Positions 5,533 through 11,966 are shown, counted from the stretch's first letter. The stretch is 12,651 nucleotides of DNA from JBAYJS01 sp041664985 (GCA_041664985.1 JBAYJS010000028.1:1-12651); one strand, 5' to 3'. Numbers and translations: made by a program. Notes: generated from the letters alone by a model not told the origin.

Positions 5533-6420
5533 ATGAAAAATAATAAATTAGATATTCTGAATAATATTGGCAACACTCCTTTGATTAAAATTGGTAATAT
5601 TTACGCTAAGCTTGAAACGACTAATTTAACCGGCAGCGTCAAAGATCGAATGGCAAATTACGTGGTAAAAAAAGCCGAGGAAAGGGGAGAATTAAAACCA
5701 GGCGATAAAATAATTGAAGTCACTTCCGGTAATACCGGCATTGCCCTGTCAATGATTTCGGCTCTAAAGGGCTATGAATTTATCGCAATTATGCCTGAGT
5801 CAATGAGTCTGGAAAGAAGAAAAATGATTGAGTTTTTTGGTGGAAAAATTGTTTTGACTCCCAAAAAAGACGATATGGCCGGTGCGGTTAAAAAATACAA
5901 CGAGCTGGTCAGGAAAAACAAAAATGCTTGGTTGCCAAAACAATTTGAAAATCCGGACAATATCGCCGCGCTTAAAAATGGTTTAGGTAAAGAAATTATC
6001 AAACAAATGAAGGGTAAAATTGATGCTTTTGTTACCGGTGTTGGAACGGGCGGAACTTTAATCGGCGTTGCCAAAGCTTTGAAAGAAGCCGGTTCTAAAG
6101 CAAAAATTATTGCCGTTGAACCAGCTGAATCGGCCGTTTTGTCTGGTAAAAAATCGGGATTACATTTAATTCAGGGAATCGGGGAAGGATTTATTCCTAA
6201 AATAGTTAAAGATAATTTGAATTTGATTGATGAAGTGATTGCGATAAAAGGCCAGGCAGCGATTAAAATGAAAAATAAATTAGCCAAAGAGTATGGAGTT
6301 TTGGTCGGTATCAGTTCAGGTGCCAATATTTTGGCGGCGCAAAAATTAGAAAAAAAGTATGGCTATAAAAGAATAGTTACCATTTTGCCAGATCGCGGTG
6401 AAAGATATTTAAGTAAATAA
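5533..6420 (+). CDS. cysK: Cysteine synthase (O-acetylserine sulfhydrylase family)
   Basis: The product has 295 residues and is a fold type II PLP enzyme. It probably joins O-acetylserine and sulfide to make cysteine and acetate. Seen: TGSVKDR with the PLP lysine K37, SGNTGIAL (65-72) for the substrate carboxylate, MPESMSLERRKM (88-99), the phosphate-binding GTGGT (171-175), SSGAN (261-265) and the terminal PDRGERYLS (286-294). The length and motifs fit CysK/CysM. O-phosphoserine or cystathionine beta-synthase-like substrates cannot be excluded from sequence alone, and no serine acetyltransferase gene is visible. It lies between the desulfurase and membrane genes with short gaps, so it is probably cotranscribed with them. 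Together the pair could move sulfur in either direction between cysteine and sulfide or persulfide. Confidence 0.92.
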   Translation: MKNNKLDILNNIGNTPLIKIGNIYAKLETTNLTGSVKDRMANYVVKKAEERGELKPGDKIIEVTSGNTGIALSMISALKGYEFIAIMPESMSLERRKMIEFFGGKIVLTPKKDDMAGAVKKYNELVRKNKNAWLPKQFENPDNIAALKNGLGKEIIKQMKGKIDAFVTGVGTGGTLIGVAKALKEAGSKAKIIAVEPAESAVLSGKKSGLHLIQGIGEGFIPKIVKDNLNLIDEVIAIKGQAAIKMKNKLAKEYGVLVGISSGANILAAQKLEKKYGYKRIVTILPDRGERYLSK

Positions 6421-6456
6421 TTAATTAAAAAATTTTAAATTTAATTTGACACTTTT

Positions 6457-6882
6457 ATGCAACAATGCCAAATTCATGACGATTCTCTAAAATTTTCCCG
6501 GGCATTTTACGGAATCATGGTTTTAGTCGCGGTTTTAATTCGCAGTGAATGGTTGGTTTTAGCCGCCAGTATTTTAATGGCCCTGGGAATTTTTTCTCTC
6601 AAACTTAATTTACCCTATCAATTTCATCTTTTGGTTATTAAAAAGATGAAAAAAGAAAAATCTTTGCCAGTTGAAAAGGAATCAGCCGAATTAAACTTTG
6701 TTTCCGGAATGACTGCCGTTCTTTTATTGATTGGGTTTTTACTGATTTATTTTGATAAATTTGTCAGTTTTGCCTGGATTTATATTTTAGTCGTGGATTT
6801 ATTGATATTTTTAGCTTGTTTTGTCGGCTTTTGTGTCGCGACTTTGATGTATGTCTTTTTTAAAAAGGTTTTTAAATTCTAA
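6457..6882 (+). CDS. Four-helix membrane protein, possibly DUF4395-like
   Basis: The product has 141 residues. Hydrophobic segments lie at about 14-28, 31-48, 80-99 and 104-134, arranged as two hairpins joined by a basic, probably cytoplasmic loop (61-76, KKMKKEKSLPVEKE). The layout resembles DUF4395 membrane proteins, which is a tentative call. It is placed three bases before the histidine kinase start (stop at 6880-6882, kinase ATG at 6886), so the two are very likely cotranslated, and it may serve the kinase as a sensor partner. That role is inferred from position. The TTGACA at 6446-6451 lacks a matching -10 and I do not count it as a promoter. Confidence 0.7.
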   Translation: MQQCQIHDDSLKFSRAFYGIMVLVAVLIRSEWLVLAASILMALGIFSLKLNLPYQFHLLVIKKMKKEKSLPVEKESAELNFVSGMTAVLLLIGFLLIYFDKFVSFAWIYILVVDLLIFLACFVGFCVATLMYVFFKKVFKF

Positions 6883-6885
6883 TCA

Positions 6886-8100
6886 ATGCCAGAAGGCGAA
6901 AAAAAATCAGAAGAACCGGTAGGACAACCCGGTTGCCTTAATAAAAATTGTTGGCTGGCTAAAACTCTTAATCATTCTCCGTATAGCCGTTGTCAGTATT
7001 GTGAATTAAAATTTCACCAATGCATTTTTTTGCATTACCAAATAATCAGCATAGTTTTAATTAGTCTTTTTTTGACGCTTTTCTTTTTGATTGAAGGAAG
7101 GGTTTCCGAATTAGTAATTATCTGTATTTTTACTTTAGTTATTGTCTATGGGTATTTTTTGAATAAAAGTACGGATAAAATCATTAAAGCTAATTTTGCC
7201 CAAAGGGAAGCTAAGCTGGCTTTGGAAAAATTAGCCGAAAAGCTTGAAGAAAGAGTTGACGAGCAAACCAAGGATATTGGTGAAAAAAATAAGTATCTGG
7301 AAGAATTATTAAACATGAAAACTGACTTTTTGCGAGTGGTCAATCATCAACTCAATACGCCGTTAGCAGTGATGAAAGGTTATTTTTCGATGATGGAAGA
7401 AGGTTCCTATCCGCCCGCCAAAGCCCGGCCGGCAATTAAAGGCGGTTTGGAAAGAATCAGTTCAACAGTTTCTGATTTTTGGGATGCTTACGAATTGGAA
7501 GGCGAGAAAATGAAAATGGAACCGCAAAAAACCGATATTGCTCAAATTGTTAACGGGTTGATTCCCGAAAAACAAAATTTACAGCTGGCTTTGGAAAGAA
7601 AATTAAAAATTGAGGTGCAAAAGCCGGAATTTTCCGCCCAAGCCAGATCCGCCTTTGGCGGAGAGATTCCTTTGGTTTGGTGTGACTATAAAAAAATCGC
7701 TCACGTTATATCTAATCTTTTGGATAATGCGATTTATTATACTCGCCAAGGCGGTGTTACGGTTTTTTATGAATTGGTTGGTAAAAATTATTTAAAGATT
7801 AATATCAAAGATACCGGCTCGGGAATTTCCAAACAGGATCAGAAAAAATTATTTCAAAAGTTTTCTCGGCTTAAAAATGCCACTGATTTACGGCCCGATG
7901 GTTCCGGCCTGGGACTTTTTATTGCCAAAAAAATTATTCAGGGCAACGATGGCGAAATCACTTGTTTTAGCGAAGGGGCTGATAAGGGTTCAACTTTTAG
8001 TTTTACTTTGCCAATTTATAAAAATCAAAAGCTAACCAGCGAGGGGGAAAAATCACCAATCAAAGAAGAAAAAATTGTAATTTTTGGCAAAAATAATTAA
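6886..8100 (+). CDS. Membrane histidine kinase with N-terminal Cys-rich motif
   Basis: The product has 404 residues and is the sensor of a two-component pair. Order: a cytoplasmic or luminal Cys-rich head (C17, C22, C36, C39, C46, pattern CxxxxC...CxxC...C, possibly binding a metal), two membrane segments (about 51-69 and 74-92), a coiled-coil linker (about 105-145), a HisKA domain with H154 in VVNHQLNTPL, and a HATPase domain with N box SNLLDNA (276-282), G1 DTGSGIS (309-315), F box LFQKFSRL and G2 GSGLGLF (339-345). There is no large extracellular sensor, so the head, the membrane part or the neighbour at 6457 may sense the signal. A palindromic insert encodes SAFGG at 255-259. The Asn at 157 replaces the Arg often seen in HExRTP. 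The response regulator follows 12 bases later. Confidence 0.93.
   Translation: MPEGEKKSEEPVGQPGCLNKNCWLAKTLNHSPYSRCQYCELKFHQCIFLHYQIISIVLISLFLTLFFLIEGRVSELVIICIFTLVIVYGYFLNKSTDKIIKANFAQREAKLALEKLAEKLEERVDEQTKDIGEKNKYLEELLNMKTDFLRVVNHQLNTPLAVMKGYFSMMEEGSYPPAKARPAIKGGLERISSTVSDFWDAYELEGEKMKMEPQKTDIAQIVNGLIPEKQNLQLALERKLKIEVQKPEFSAQARSAFGGEIPLVWCDYKKIAHVISNLLDNAIYYTRQGGVTVFYELVGKNYLKINIKDTGSGISKQDQKKLFQKFSRLKNATDLRPDGSGLGLFIAKKIIQGNDGEITCFSEGADKGSTFSFTLPIYKNQKLTSEGEKSPIKEEKIVIFGKNN
7648..7662. repeat. 15-bp palindromic element in frame in the histidine kinase
   Basis: TCCGCCTTTGGCGGA is identical to 792-806 and encodes Ser-Ala-Phe-Gly-Gly (residues 255-259). It lies in the variable segment before the N box, between KPE and IPLVWCDYKK, where an added loop is least likely to disturb the kinase. 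Confidence 0.9.
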
Positions 8101-8112
8101 TTTCTAAAATTT

Positions 8113-8553
8113 ATGGTAACAACTAACGTAATGAAATCAAAAAAAGGCCGGATTCTTTTGGTTGAAGACGAAAAACAATTAGTCGATATTTACCATGATT
8201 TTTTGGAAATGAATGGCTATGATTTTTTATCGACCAAAGATATCGCTGAAGCTTTGCAGCTGACGGAATTTGAGCAGCCAGATTTGGTTTTGCTTGATAT
8301 CATTATTCCCAAGCCGGAAAATACGATTGCCGAACAAGGTTGGGAATATTTAGCCGCGGTTAAAAAAAATCCCAAAACTAAAGATATTCCGATCGTGGTT
8401 TTTACCAATTTGGAAACCCACCGCGACCGAGTCAAAAGCGAAAAAATGGGAGCGTCAGCTTACATTTTCAAACGTGATTGTTCGCCGCGGGAAGTAATGG
8501 AGGCAATTGCTGAAATTATTAAAACGAGTAAGGAAAAGAAAAACAAGGAATAG
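8113..8553 (+). CDS. Stand-alone receiver (CheY-like) response regulator
   Basis: The product has 146 residues and is a single REC domain, which takes a phosphate from its partner kinase. Seen: the acidic pocket E18-D19-E20 (VEDE), phosphoacceptor D62 in LVLLDIIIP, the switch Thr T98 in VVFTNL, and K120 in YIFKRD. A longer than usual loop (PKPENTIAEQGWEYL, 66-80) follows the phosphorylation site. The C-terminal tail is a Lys/Glu-rich extension (about 138-146) and no DNA-binding output domain is present, so it probably acts by protein contact. M7 (8131) is an alternative start that would remove six residues with no homology. It lies 12 bases after the kinase gene, so they very likely form one pair. 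A terminator follows at 8601. Confidence 0.93.
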   Translation: MVTTNVMKSKKGRILLVEDEKQLVDIYHDFLEMNGYDFLSTKDIAEALQLTEFEQPDLVLLDIIIPKPENTIAEQGWEYLAAVKKNPKTKDIPIVVFTNLETHRDRVKSEKMGASAYIFKRDCSPREVMEAIAEIIKTSKEKKNKE

Positions 8554-8600
8554 TAATTTGGCGATAAATTATTTTAGATCAACCAGTAGCTTTCAATTAC

Positions 8601-8623
8601 AGCACCTTTTGGTGCTTTATTTT
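8601..8623 (+). terminator. Intrinsic terminator after the response regulator
   Basis: AGCACC (8601-8606) and GGTGCT (8611-8616) form a 6-bp stem around TTTT, followed by TTATTTT. It closes the 4181-8553 gene run. Confidence 0.85.
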
Positions 8624-8640
8624 AATAATTTTTGGCAAGG

Positions 8641-8681
8641 CAGTTAAAAATATAAAATTTTGACTGGCAGCTATTTTTAAC
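8641..8681. repeat. Overlapping inverted repeats between terminator and promoter
   Basis: CAGTTAAAA (8641-8649) pairs with TTTTGACTG (8658-8666, one wobble), and GTTAAAAATA (8643-8652) pairs perfectly with TATTTTTAAC (8672-8681). The two pairings exclude each other. They lie upstream of the promoter at 8709, so this is more likely a protein site or chance A/T symmetry than a leader switch. Confidence 0.35.
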
Positions 8682-8708
8682 CGTAGCCGGAGCTAGTATA
8701 TTTTTAAT

Positions 8709-8737
8709 TTGCTTTTTTGGTCAAAATTTGCTATAAT
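8709..8737 (+). promoter_or_regulatory. Promoter of the double zinc-ribbon gene
   Basis: TTGCTT (8709-8714) and TATAAT (8732-8737) are 17 bases apart, with TG at 8729-8730 giving an extended -10. The predicted start is near 8744 and the leader about 27 bases. It is the best-formed forward promoter in the window. Confidence 0.8.
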
Positions 8738-8770
8738 TTAAAAAGTTGATTAATTTAACCAAATAAAATT

Positions 8771-9400
8771 ATGAGAAATTTTAGTCAAGACAGCCGATCT
8801 GACCGCCCCAGAGGCGATAGAGGCTTTAAAAGACAGGATTTTGGGGATAATCGGGGTGGTAGACCAGGGATGCACCAAGCGGTTTGCAGCGGTTGCGGCA
8901 ATAAATGCGAAGTGCCTTTCCGGCCAACCGGCGATCGTCCGGTTTATTGCAGCTCATGCTTTGAAAAACAAGGCAATTCGGGTTCACCAAGAACTGGCGG
9001 CAGAAGTTTTTCCAAGCCAAGCTTTGGTGACAAACGAATGTTTGAAGCGGTTTGTGCCAAATGCGGCAATAAATGCGAAGTGCCTTTCCGGCCAACCGGC
9101 GATAAGCCAGTTTACTGCAGCTCTTGTTTTGACAAAGGCAATAGCAGCAGCGCGCCCGTGGGTAAATCTTTGGATCAATACAAACAACAGTTTGAAATTT
9201 TAAATTCCAAATTGGATAAAGTTTTGAAAGCTTTAAATCTGCAAGAGATTGTCAAAGCGCCCAAAGAAGCCAAGCCAAAATCTGAACCAAAACCAGAAGC
9301 AAAAAAACCGGCGGCTAAAAAAGCGGCAGCTAAACCAGCGGCTAAAAAAGCAGCCAAAAAGTCCGCCAAAGGCGGATCCGCCTTGGGTGGAAAAAAATAA
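8771..9400 (+). CDS. Double CxxC-x17-CxxC zinc-ribbon protein with Lys/Ala-rich tail
   Basis: The product has 209 residues. A basic, Arg/Asp/Gly-rich head (1-33) is followed by two zinc ribbons: C39/C42 with C60/C63 and C95/C98 with C116/C119, each with exactly 17 residues between the CxxC pairs, an extra Cys after the first pair (C46, C102), and the shared core KCEVPFRPTGDxPVYCSSCF. This matches the small CxxC-x17-CxxC zinc-binding family. A helical segment follows (133-160) and then a Lys/Ala/Pro tail resembling histone H1 or other nucleic-acid-binding tails (163-209). The whole protein is strongly basic, so nucleic-acid or ribosome binding is a fair inference, not shown. Two palindromic elements lie in frame at residues 198-207. 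It has its own promoter and is probably monocistronic. Confidence 0.88.
   Translation: MRNFSQDSRSDRPRGDRGFKRQDFGDNRGGRPGMHQAVCSGCGNKCEVPFRPTGDRPVYCSSCFEKQGNSGSPRTGGRSFSKPSFGDKRMFEAVCAKCGNKCEVPFRPTGDKPVYCSSCFDKGNSSSAPVGKSLDQYKQQFEILNSKLDKVLKALNLQEIVKAPKEAKPKSEPKPEAKKPAAKKAAAKPAAKKAAKKSAKGGSALGGKK
8894..9103 (+). repeat. 42-bp perfect direct repeat inside the zinc-ribbon gene
   Basis: Bases 8894-8935 and 9062-9103 are identical over 42 bp, 168 bases (56 codons) apart, and cover the first CxxC end and the CEVPFRPTGD core of each ribbon. Flanking bases differ. Identity at all third positions suggests recent duplication or gene conversion of the domain. Confidence 0.85.
9362..9391. repeat. Tandem palindromic elements in frame in the zinc-ribbon tail
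   Basis: TCCGCCAAAGGCGGA (9362-9376) is the exact reverse complement of the element at 792-806 and 7648-7662. A degenerate forward copy, TCCGCCTTGGGTGGA (9377-9391, two changes), follows with no gap. They encode SAKGG and SALGG near the end of the protein, nine codons before the stop counting from the second element's centre. Confidence 0.88.
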
Positions 9401-9422
9401 TCTTTTGATTTATCATCACAAC

Positions 9423-9453
9423 GACTCACCAAATCTTTACTGATTGGTGAGTC
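9423..9453 (+). terminator. 10-bp perfect hairpin after the zinc-ribbon gene
   Basis: GACTCACCAA (9423-9432) pairs with TTGGTGAGTC (9444-9453) around 11 bases. There is no T run after it (TTGCGG), so it is either a non-canonical terminator or a structured element in the short leader of the 9473 gene. Confidence 0.5.
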
Positions 9454-9472
9454 TTGCGGTTAGCCAACTATT

Positions 9473-10042
9473 GTGAAAAAAGAAATCACTTTGCAACAAA
9501 ATAAAATCAAATACACTTTGCGAGTCAGCAAAAAAGCCAAAAGCCTGCGATTGACCATTTATTGTGACGGTAATTTTTTAGTAACGGCGCCCAAAAGAAT
9601 GAGCCAAAATTTTATCGAACAATTTTTGCTGGAAAAATCGCAATGGATTATTGAAAAGCTTTCGCAGTTTAAAAATTCCGCCGGTCAGATTTTAGTCAAA
9701 GATACAAAAGCCGATTATGCCAAATATAAAAATCAAGCTTTGACTTTGGCAAAAACCCGGTTGGAATATTTCAATCAGTTCTACGGTTTGCAATTTAATA
9801 AAATTAATATTAAAAATCAAAAAACCCGTTGGGGCAGCTGTTCCAAAAAAGGCAATTTAAATTTTAATTTTAAAATCGCCTTGCTGCCGCCGGTTTTGGC
9901 CGATTACATTATTGTTCATGAATTGTGCCATTTGCAGCAATTCAATCACTCAAAAAATTTTTGGCAATTGGTGGCAAAAACCATGCCTGACTATTTAGCC
10001 CACAGAAGAGAACTTAGAAAAGACAAAGTGAGATTTAATTAA
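9473..10042 (+). CDS. YgjP/DUF45-type zinc metalloprotease domain protein
   Basis: The product has 189 residues starting at GTG 9473. It has the M48-like YgjP layout: an N-terminal beta-rich half with RLTIYCDGNFLVTAPKR (26-42) and a WI-containing helix, the conserved RWGSCS (119-124), and a zinc site VHELCHLQQFNHSKNFW (148-164), in which H149, E150 and H153 form HExxH and H159 is the probable third ligand. The length is near the shorter end of the family (usual range a little over 200). Members are predicted cytoplasmic peptidases; the substrate is unknown. No signal peptide is visible. The stop codon (10040-10042) directly abuts the ATG of the GIY-YIG gene, so the two are translationally coupled. 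Confidence 0.9.
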   Translation: MKKEITLQQNKIKYTLRVSKKAKSLRLTIYCDGNFLVTAPKRMSQNFIEQFLLEKSQWIIEKLSQFKNSAGQILVKDTKADYAKYKNQALTLAKTRLEYFNQFYGLQFNKINIKNQKTRWGSCSKKGNLNFNFKIALLPPVLADYIIVHELCHLQQFNHSKNFWQLVAKTMPDYLAHRRELRKDKVRFN

Positions 10043-10285
10043 ATGTACTACCTTTATATTTTAAAATGCGCCGATAAAACGCTTTATACCGGAATTACCG
10101 TTGATTTGGCGCGTCGGCTCAAAGAACATAATTCATCTAGGCTTGGCGCCAAATATACCCGCGCTCGCCGGCCGGTGAAATTGGTTTATACCAAAAAATT
10201 TAAAAATCGTTCGCTGGCAACAAAAGCGGAAAGCAAAATTAAAAAATTATCCCGAGAGGAGAAATTGAAATTAATAAAAAAATAG
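10043..10285 (+). CDS. Small GIY-YIG nuclease-like protein (UPF0213/YhbQ type)
   Basis: The product has 80 residues, a single GIY-YIG domain. Seen: MYYLYILKC (first GIY strand, 1-9), YTGIT (15-19, the YIG strand), DLARRLKEHN with the catalytic Arg position (R24 or R25) and H29/N30, and KAESKIKKLS with E63 at the metal-binding Glu position. The length is typical for stand-alone YhbQ-like proteins, which are thought to act on DNA, although a biological role is not settled. ATG 10043 follows the stop of the metalloprotease gene with no gap. The TAG stop (10283-10285) is the first three bases of a 26-bp palindrome. Confidence 0.93.
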   Translation: MYYLYILKCADKTLYTGITVDLARRLKEHNSSRLGAKYTRARRPVKLVYTKKFKNRSLATKAESKIKKLSREEKLKLIKK

Positions 10286-10308
10286 AGACGCACAATTGTG
10301 CGTCTCTA
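10276..10308 (-). terminator. 26-bp palindrome plus U-run: terminator of the ABC-F gene, overlapping the GIY-YIG stop
   Basis: TAGAGACGCACAA (10283-10295) is followed at once by its exact reverse complement (10296-10308). Read on the minus strand, the hairpin is followed by seven T (10282-10276), a canonical terminator for the ABC-F gene that ends at 10342. On the plus strand there is no T run after it. The related imperfect palindrome GCGCAATTGTGC lies at 10322-10333. Confidence 0.8.
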
Positions 10309-10341
10309 CGATTTATGCCCCGCGCAATTGTGCAGCGCTGA

Positions 10342-11799
10342 TTATTTCGATAAATCAATAATTTGATCAATTTTAATATCTTTAACAAAATCCGACATGT
10401 GGCTGACCATGATCATGGCGCCTTCGTAATTATTAATCGCCTCGGCAATTACCGGAATATGGCGGAAATTAATATGATTGGTTGGTTCGTCTAAAATCAA
10501 AAGTCCGGGTTTGAGCAAAACCAAACGAGCAAAAGACAGTAAACCCTTTTGGCCTTCGGAAAGATCTTTGATTTTACTGCCCATCAAATTGCCGGTAATT
10601 AAAAAGCCCGCGGCAATTGAACGCATGGTTTCTTCTTTGAGCATTTCCTCGCTGCTTTGCATGGCTTGGACTAATGAATCAAAAACCGTTTGGTCAAAAT
10701 TCAGCTGGGAAAAATCCTGGCTGTAATAGCCGACTCTGACCTCTTTGGTAATTTCGGCGCCTTTGGCTTTGCCGGCAACTAAGTTTTTCAAAAAAGTGCT
10801 TTTGCCAACGCCATTATGACCAGAAATTAAAACATGCATTCTTTTTTTAATTGCCAAATCAACTTTTTTTGGCACGGCTTGATGATTATGAAAAGTTAAA
10901 ATCGATTGGATTTTTACCACGTCGCCGATAATATTTTGGGCTTCGATTTCAAAATCGCGAATGGTTTTATCTTCTTTTCTGACGTCAACCATACTATCTT
11001 CGAGTTCTTCGGTTTCGTCTTTTAATTTTTTGGCAAGCTTTCTCATCTTACCGCCTTTATTGGCAAAAAAGTTTACTTTTTCTTTACGGTCCAAAATCAA
11101 TTTTTGGGCTCGGGCGTTTTCCATTCGTTCGCGCTCAATTCGGTTGGCAATTTCTGCCACCACGGTATAATAGTCGCCGTTGTAACTTTCGATTTTATGA
11201 GTATGAACATCCAGGTAAATGACGCCGTCGGTAAAACAATTTAAAAAATCCGCATCATGCGAAATTACCAAAACGGTTTTTTCGTACATGATCAAAAACG
11301 TAATCAAATGATCAATACCGGCTTGATCCAAATTATTGGTCGGCTCGTCCAAAAGCAAAATATCCGGATCCTGAATCAGGGCAAAAGCCAAAAGTAAACG
11401 AGCTTGCTGGCCGCCAGACATTTCGCCGACTTTTCTTTCAAAAGGAATATTCAAATTAACCGCTTCCATTACTTTGCTGATGCGGCTTTTTAAATTAGCC
11501 GGCACTTGTTTGAAAGCTTTGGCAAAATATTTTTCCAAAGTTAAATCAAAATCCGCCCGGTCTAAAGTTTGAGCCGCAGTCCCGATGCTGGCGTCGTTGG
11601 TGATTGAAACCATGCCTTTTTTGGGTTTGAGTTTGCCCTGAATCAAATTAAAAATGGTACTTTTGCCTGCGCCGTTTTGGCCCATCAAAGTGATTTTGGC
11701 TTTTTTGCGAATTGAAAAACTGGCCTCATCCAAAAGAGGCTTATTATATGAGTACTCGAAAGTGACTTCGTTGAATCTTAAAATTACGTCTTCGGCCAT
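10342..11799 (-). CDS. ABC-F family ATPase (translation factor type)
   Basis: The product has 485 residues with two ATP-binding cassettes and no membrane segment, the hallmark of ABC-F proteins that act on ribosomes. Cassette 1: Walker A GQNGAGKST (40-48), signature MSGGQ (127-131), Walker B ILLLDEPTNNLD (147-158), switch H181. The linker (about 207-290) is charged and helical (KMRKLAKKLKDETEEL), the position of the PtIM domain. Cassette 2: GHNGVGKST (327-335), signature LSEGQ (413-417), LLILDEPTNHIN (433-444), H467. It is shorter than EttA or Uup (usually over 530), mostly through shorter cassette insertions and no C-terminal extension. The role may be general ribosome rescue or antibiotic protection; the sequence does not decide. 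It is convergent with the GIY-YIG gene and has its own promoter. Confidence 0.95.
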   Translation of the reverse strand: MAEDVILRFNEVTFEYSYNKPLLDEASFSIRKKAKITLMGQNGAGKSTIFNLIQGKLKPKKGMVSITNDASIGTAAQTLDRADFDLTLEKYFAKAFKQVPANLKSRISKVMEAVNLNIPFERKVGEMSGGQQARLLLAFALIQDPDILLLDEPTNNLDQAGIDHLITFLIMYEKTVLVISHDADFLNCFTDGVIYLDVHTHKIESYNGDYYTVVAEIANRIERERMENARAQKLILDRKEKVNFFANKGGKMRKLAKKLKDETEELEDSMVDVRKEDKTIRDFEIEAQNIIGDVVKIQSILTFHNHQAVPKKVDLAIKKRMHVLISGHNGVGKSTFLKNLVAGKAKGAEITKEVRVGYYSQDFSQLNFDQTVFDSLVQAMQSSEEMLKEETMRSIAAGFLITGNLMGSKIKDLSEGQKGLLSFARLVLLKPGLLILDEPTNHINFRHIPVIAEAINNYEGAMIMVSHMSDFVKDIKIDQIIDLSK

Positions 11800-11830
11800 T
11801 TTAGTCGGTTATTTTGATAAAAATTAATTA

Positions 11831-11845
11831 GGCCAGAATTTGGCC
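11831..11845 (-). promoter_or_regulatory. Hairpin in the ABC-F leader
   Basis: GGCCA (11831-11835) and TGGCC (11841-11845) form a 5-bp stem in the roughly 54-base leader. On the minus strand it is followed by a T/A-rich run (TAATTAATTTTTAT). Attenuation is known for some ABC-F resistance genes; here it is only a possibility, and no leader peptide ATG is present. Confidence 0.35.
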
Positions 11846-11859
11846 CGTTTAACTCAAGC

Positions 11860-11888
11860 ATAATAACATACTTTTTTGATTTTGGCAA
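11860..11888 (-). promoter_or_regulatory. Promoter of the ABC-F gene
   Basis: On the minus strand TTGCCA (11888-11883) and TATTAT (11865-11860) are 17 bases apart, with TG at 11868-11867 as an extended -10. The predicted start is near 11853, about 54 bases before ATG 11799. Confidence 0.75.
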
Positions 11889-11931
11889 GGATAGAATAAA
11901 AAAATAAGCCAAATCTAAAAATATTTTTTTA

Positions 11932-11966
11932 AAAAAAGAAGGCGGTACAATTACTTGTTCCGCCTT
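11932..11966 (-). terminator. Intrinsic terminator of the Ig-like gene
   Basis: AAGGCGG (11939-11945) pairs with CCGCCTT (11960-11966), and ACAA with TTGT inside, separated by a T-T mismatch. On the minus strand the hairpin is followed by CTTTTTTT. It lies 30 bases after the stop of the minus-strand gene. Confidence 0.8.

Noticed and set aside
6446..6451. Perfect TTGACA before the 6457 gene
   Set aside because: No -10-like hexamer lies 16-18 bases downstream, and that distance falls inside the coding region. The gene is more likely part of the 4181-8553 transcript.
8826..9443. Several open frames on both strands over the zinc-ribbon gene
   Set aside because: They owe their length to the base composition of the duplicated ribbon and Lys/Ala tail. 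Only the frame 8771-9400 shows the exact CxxC-x17-CxxC pattern twice, behind a good promoter.
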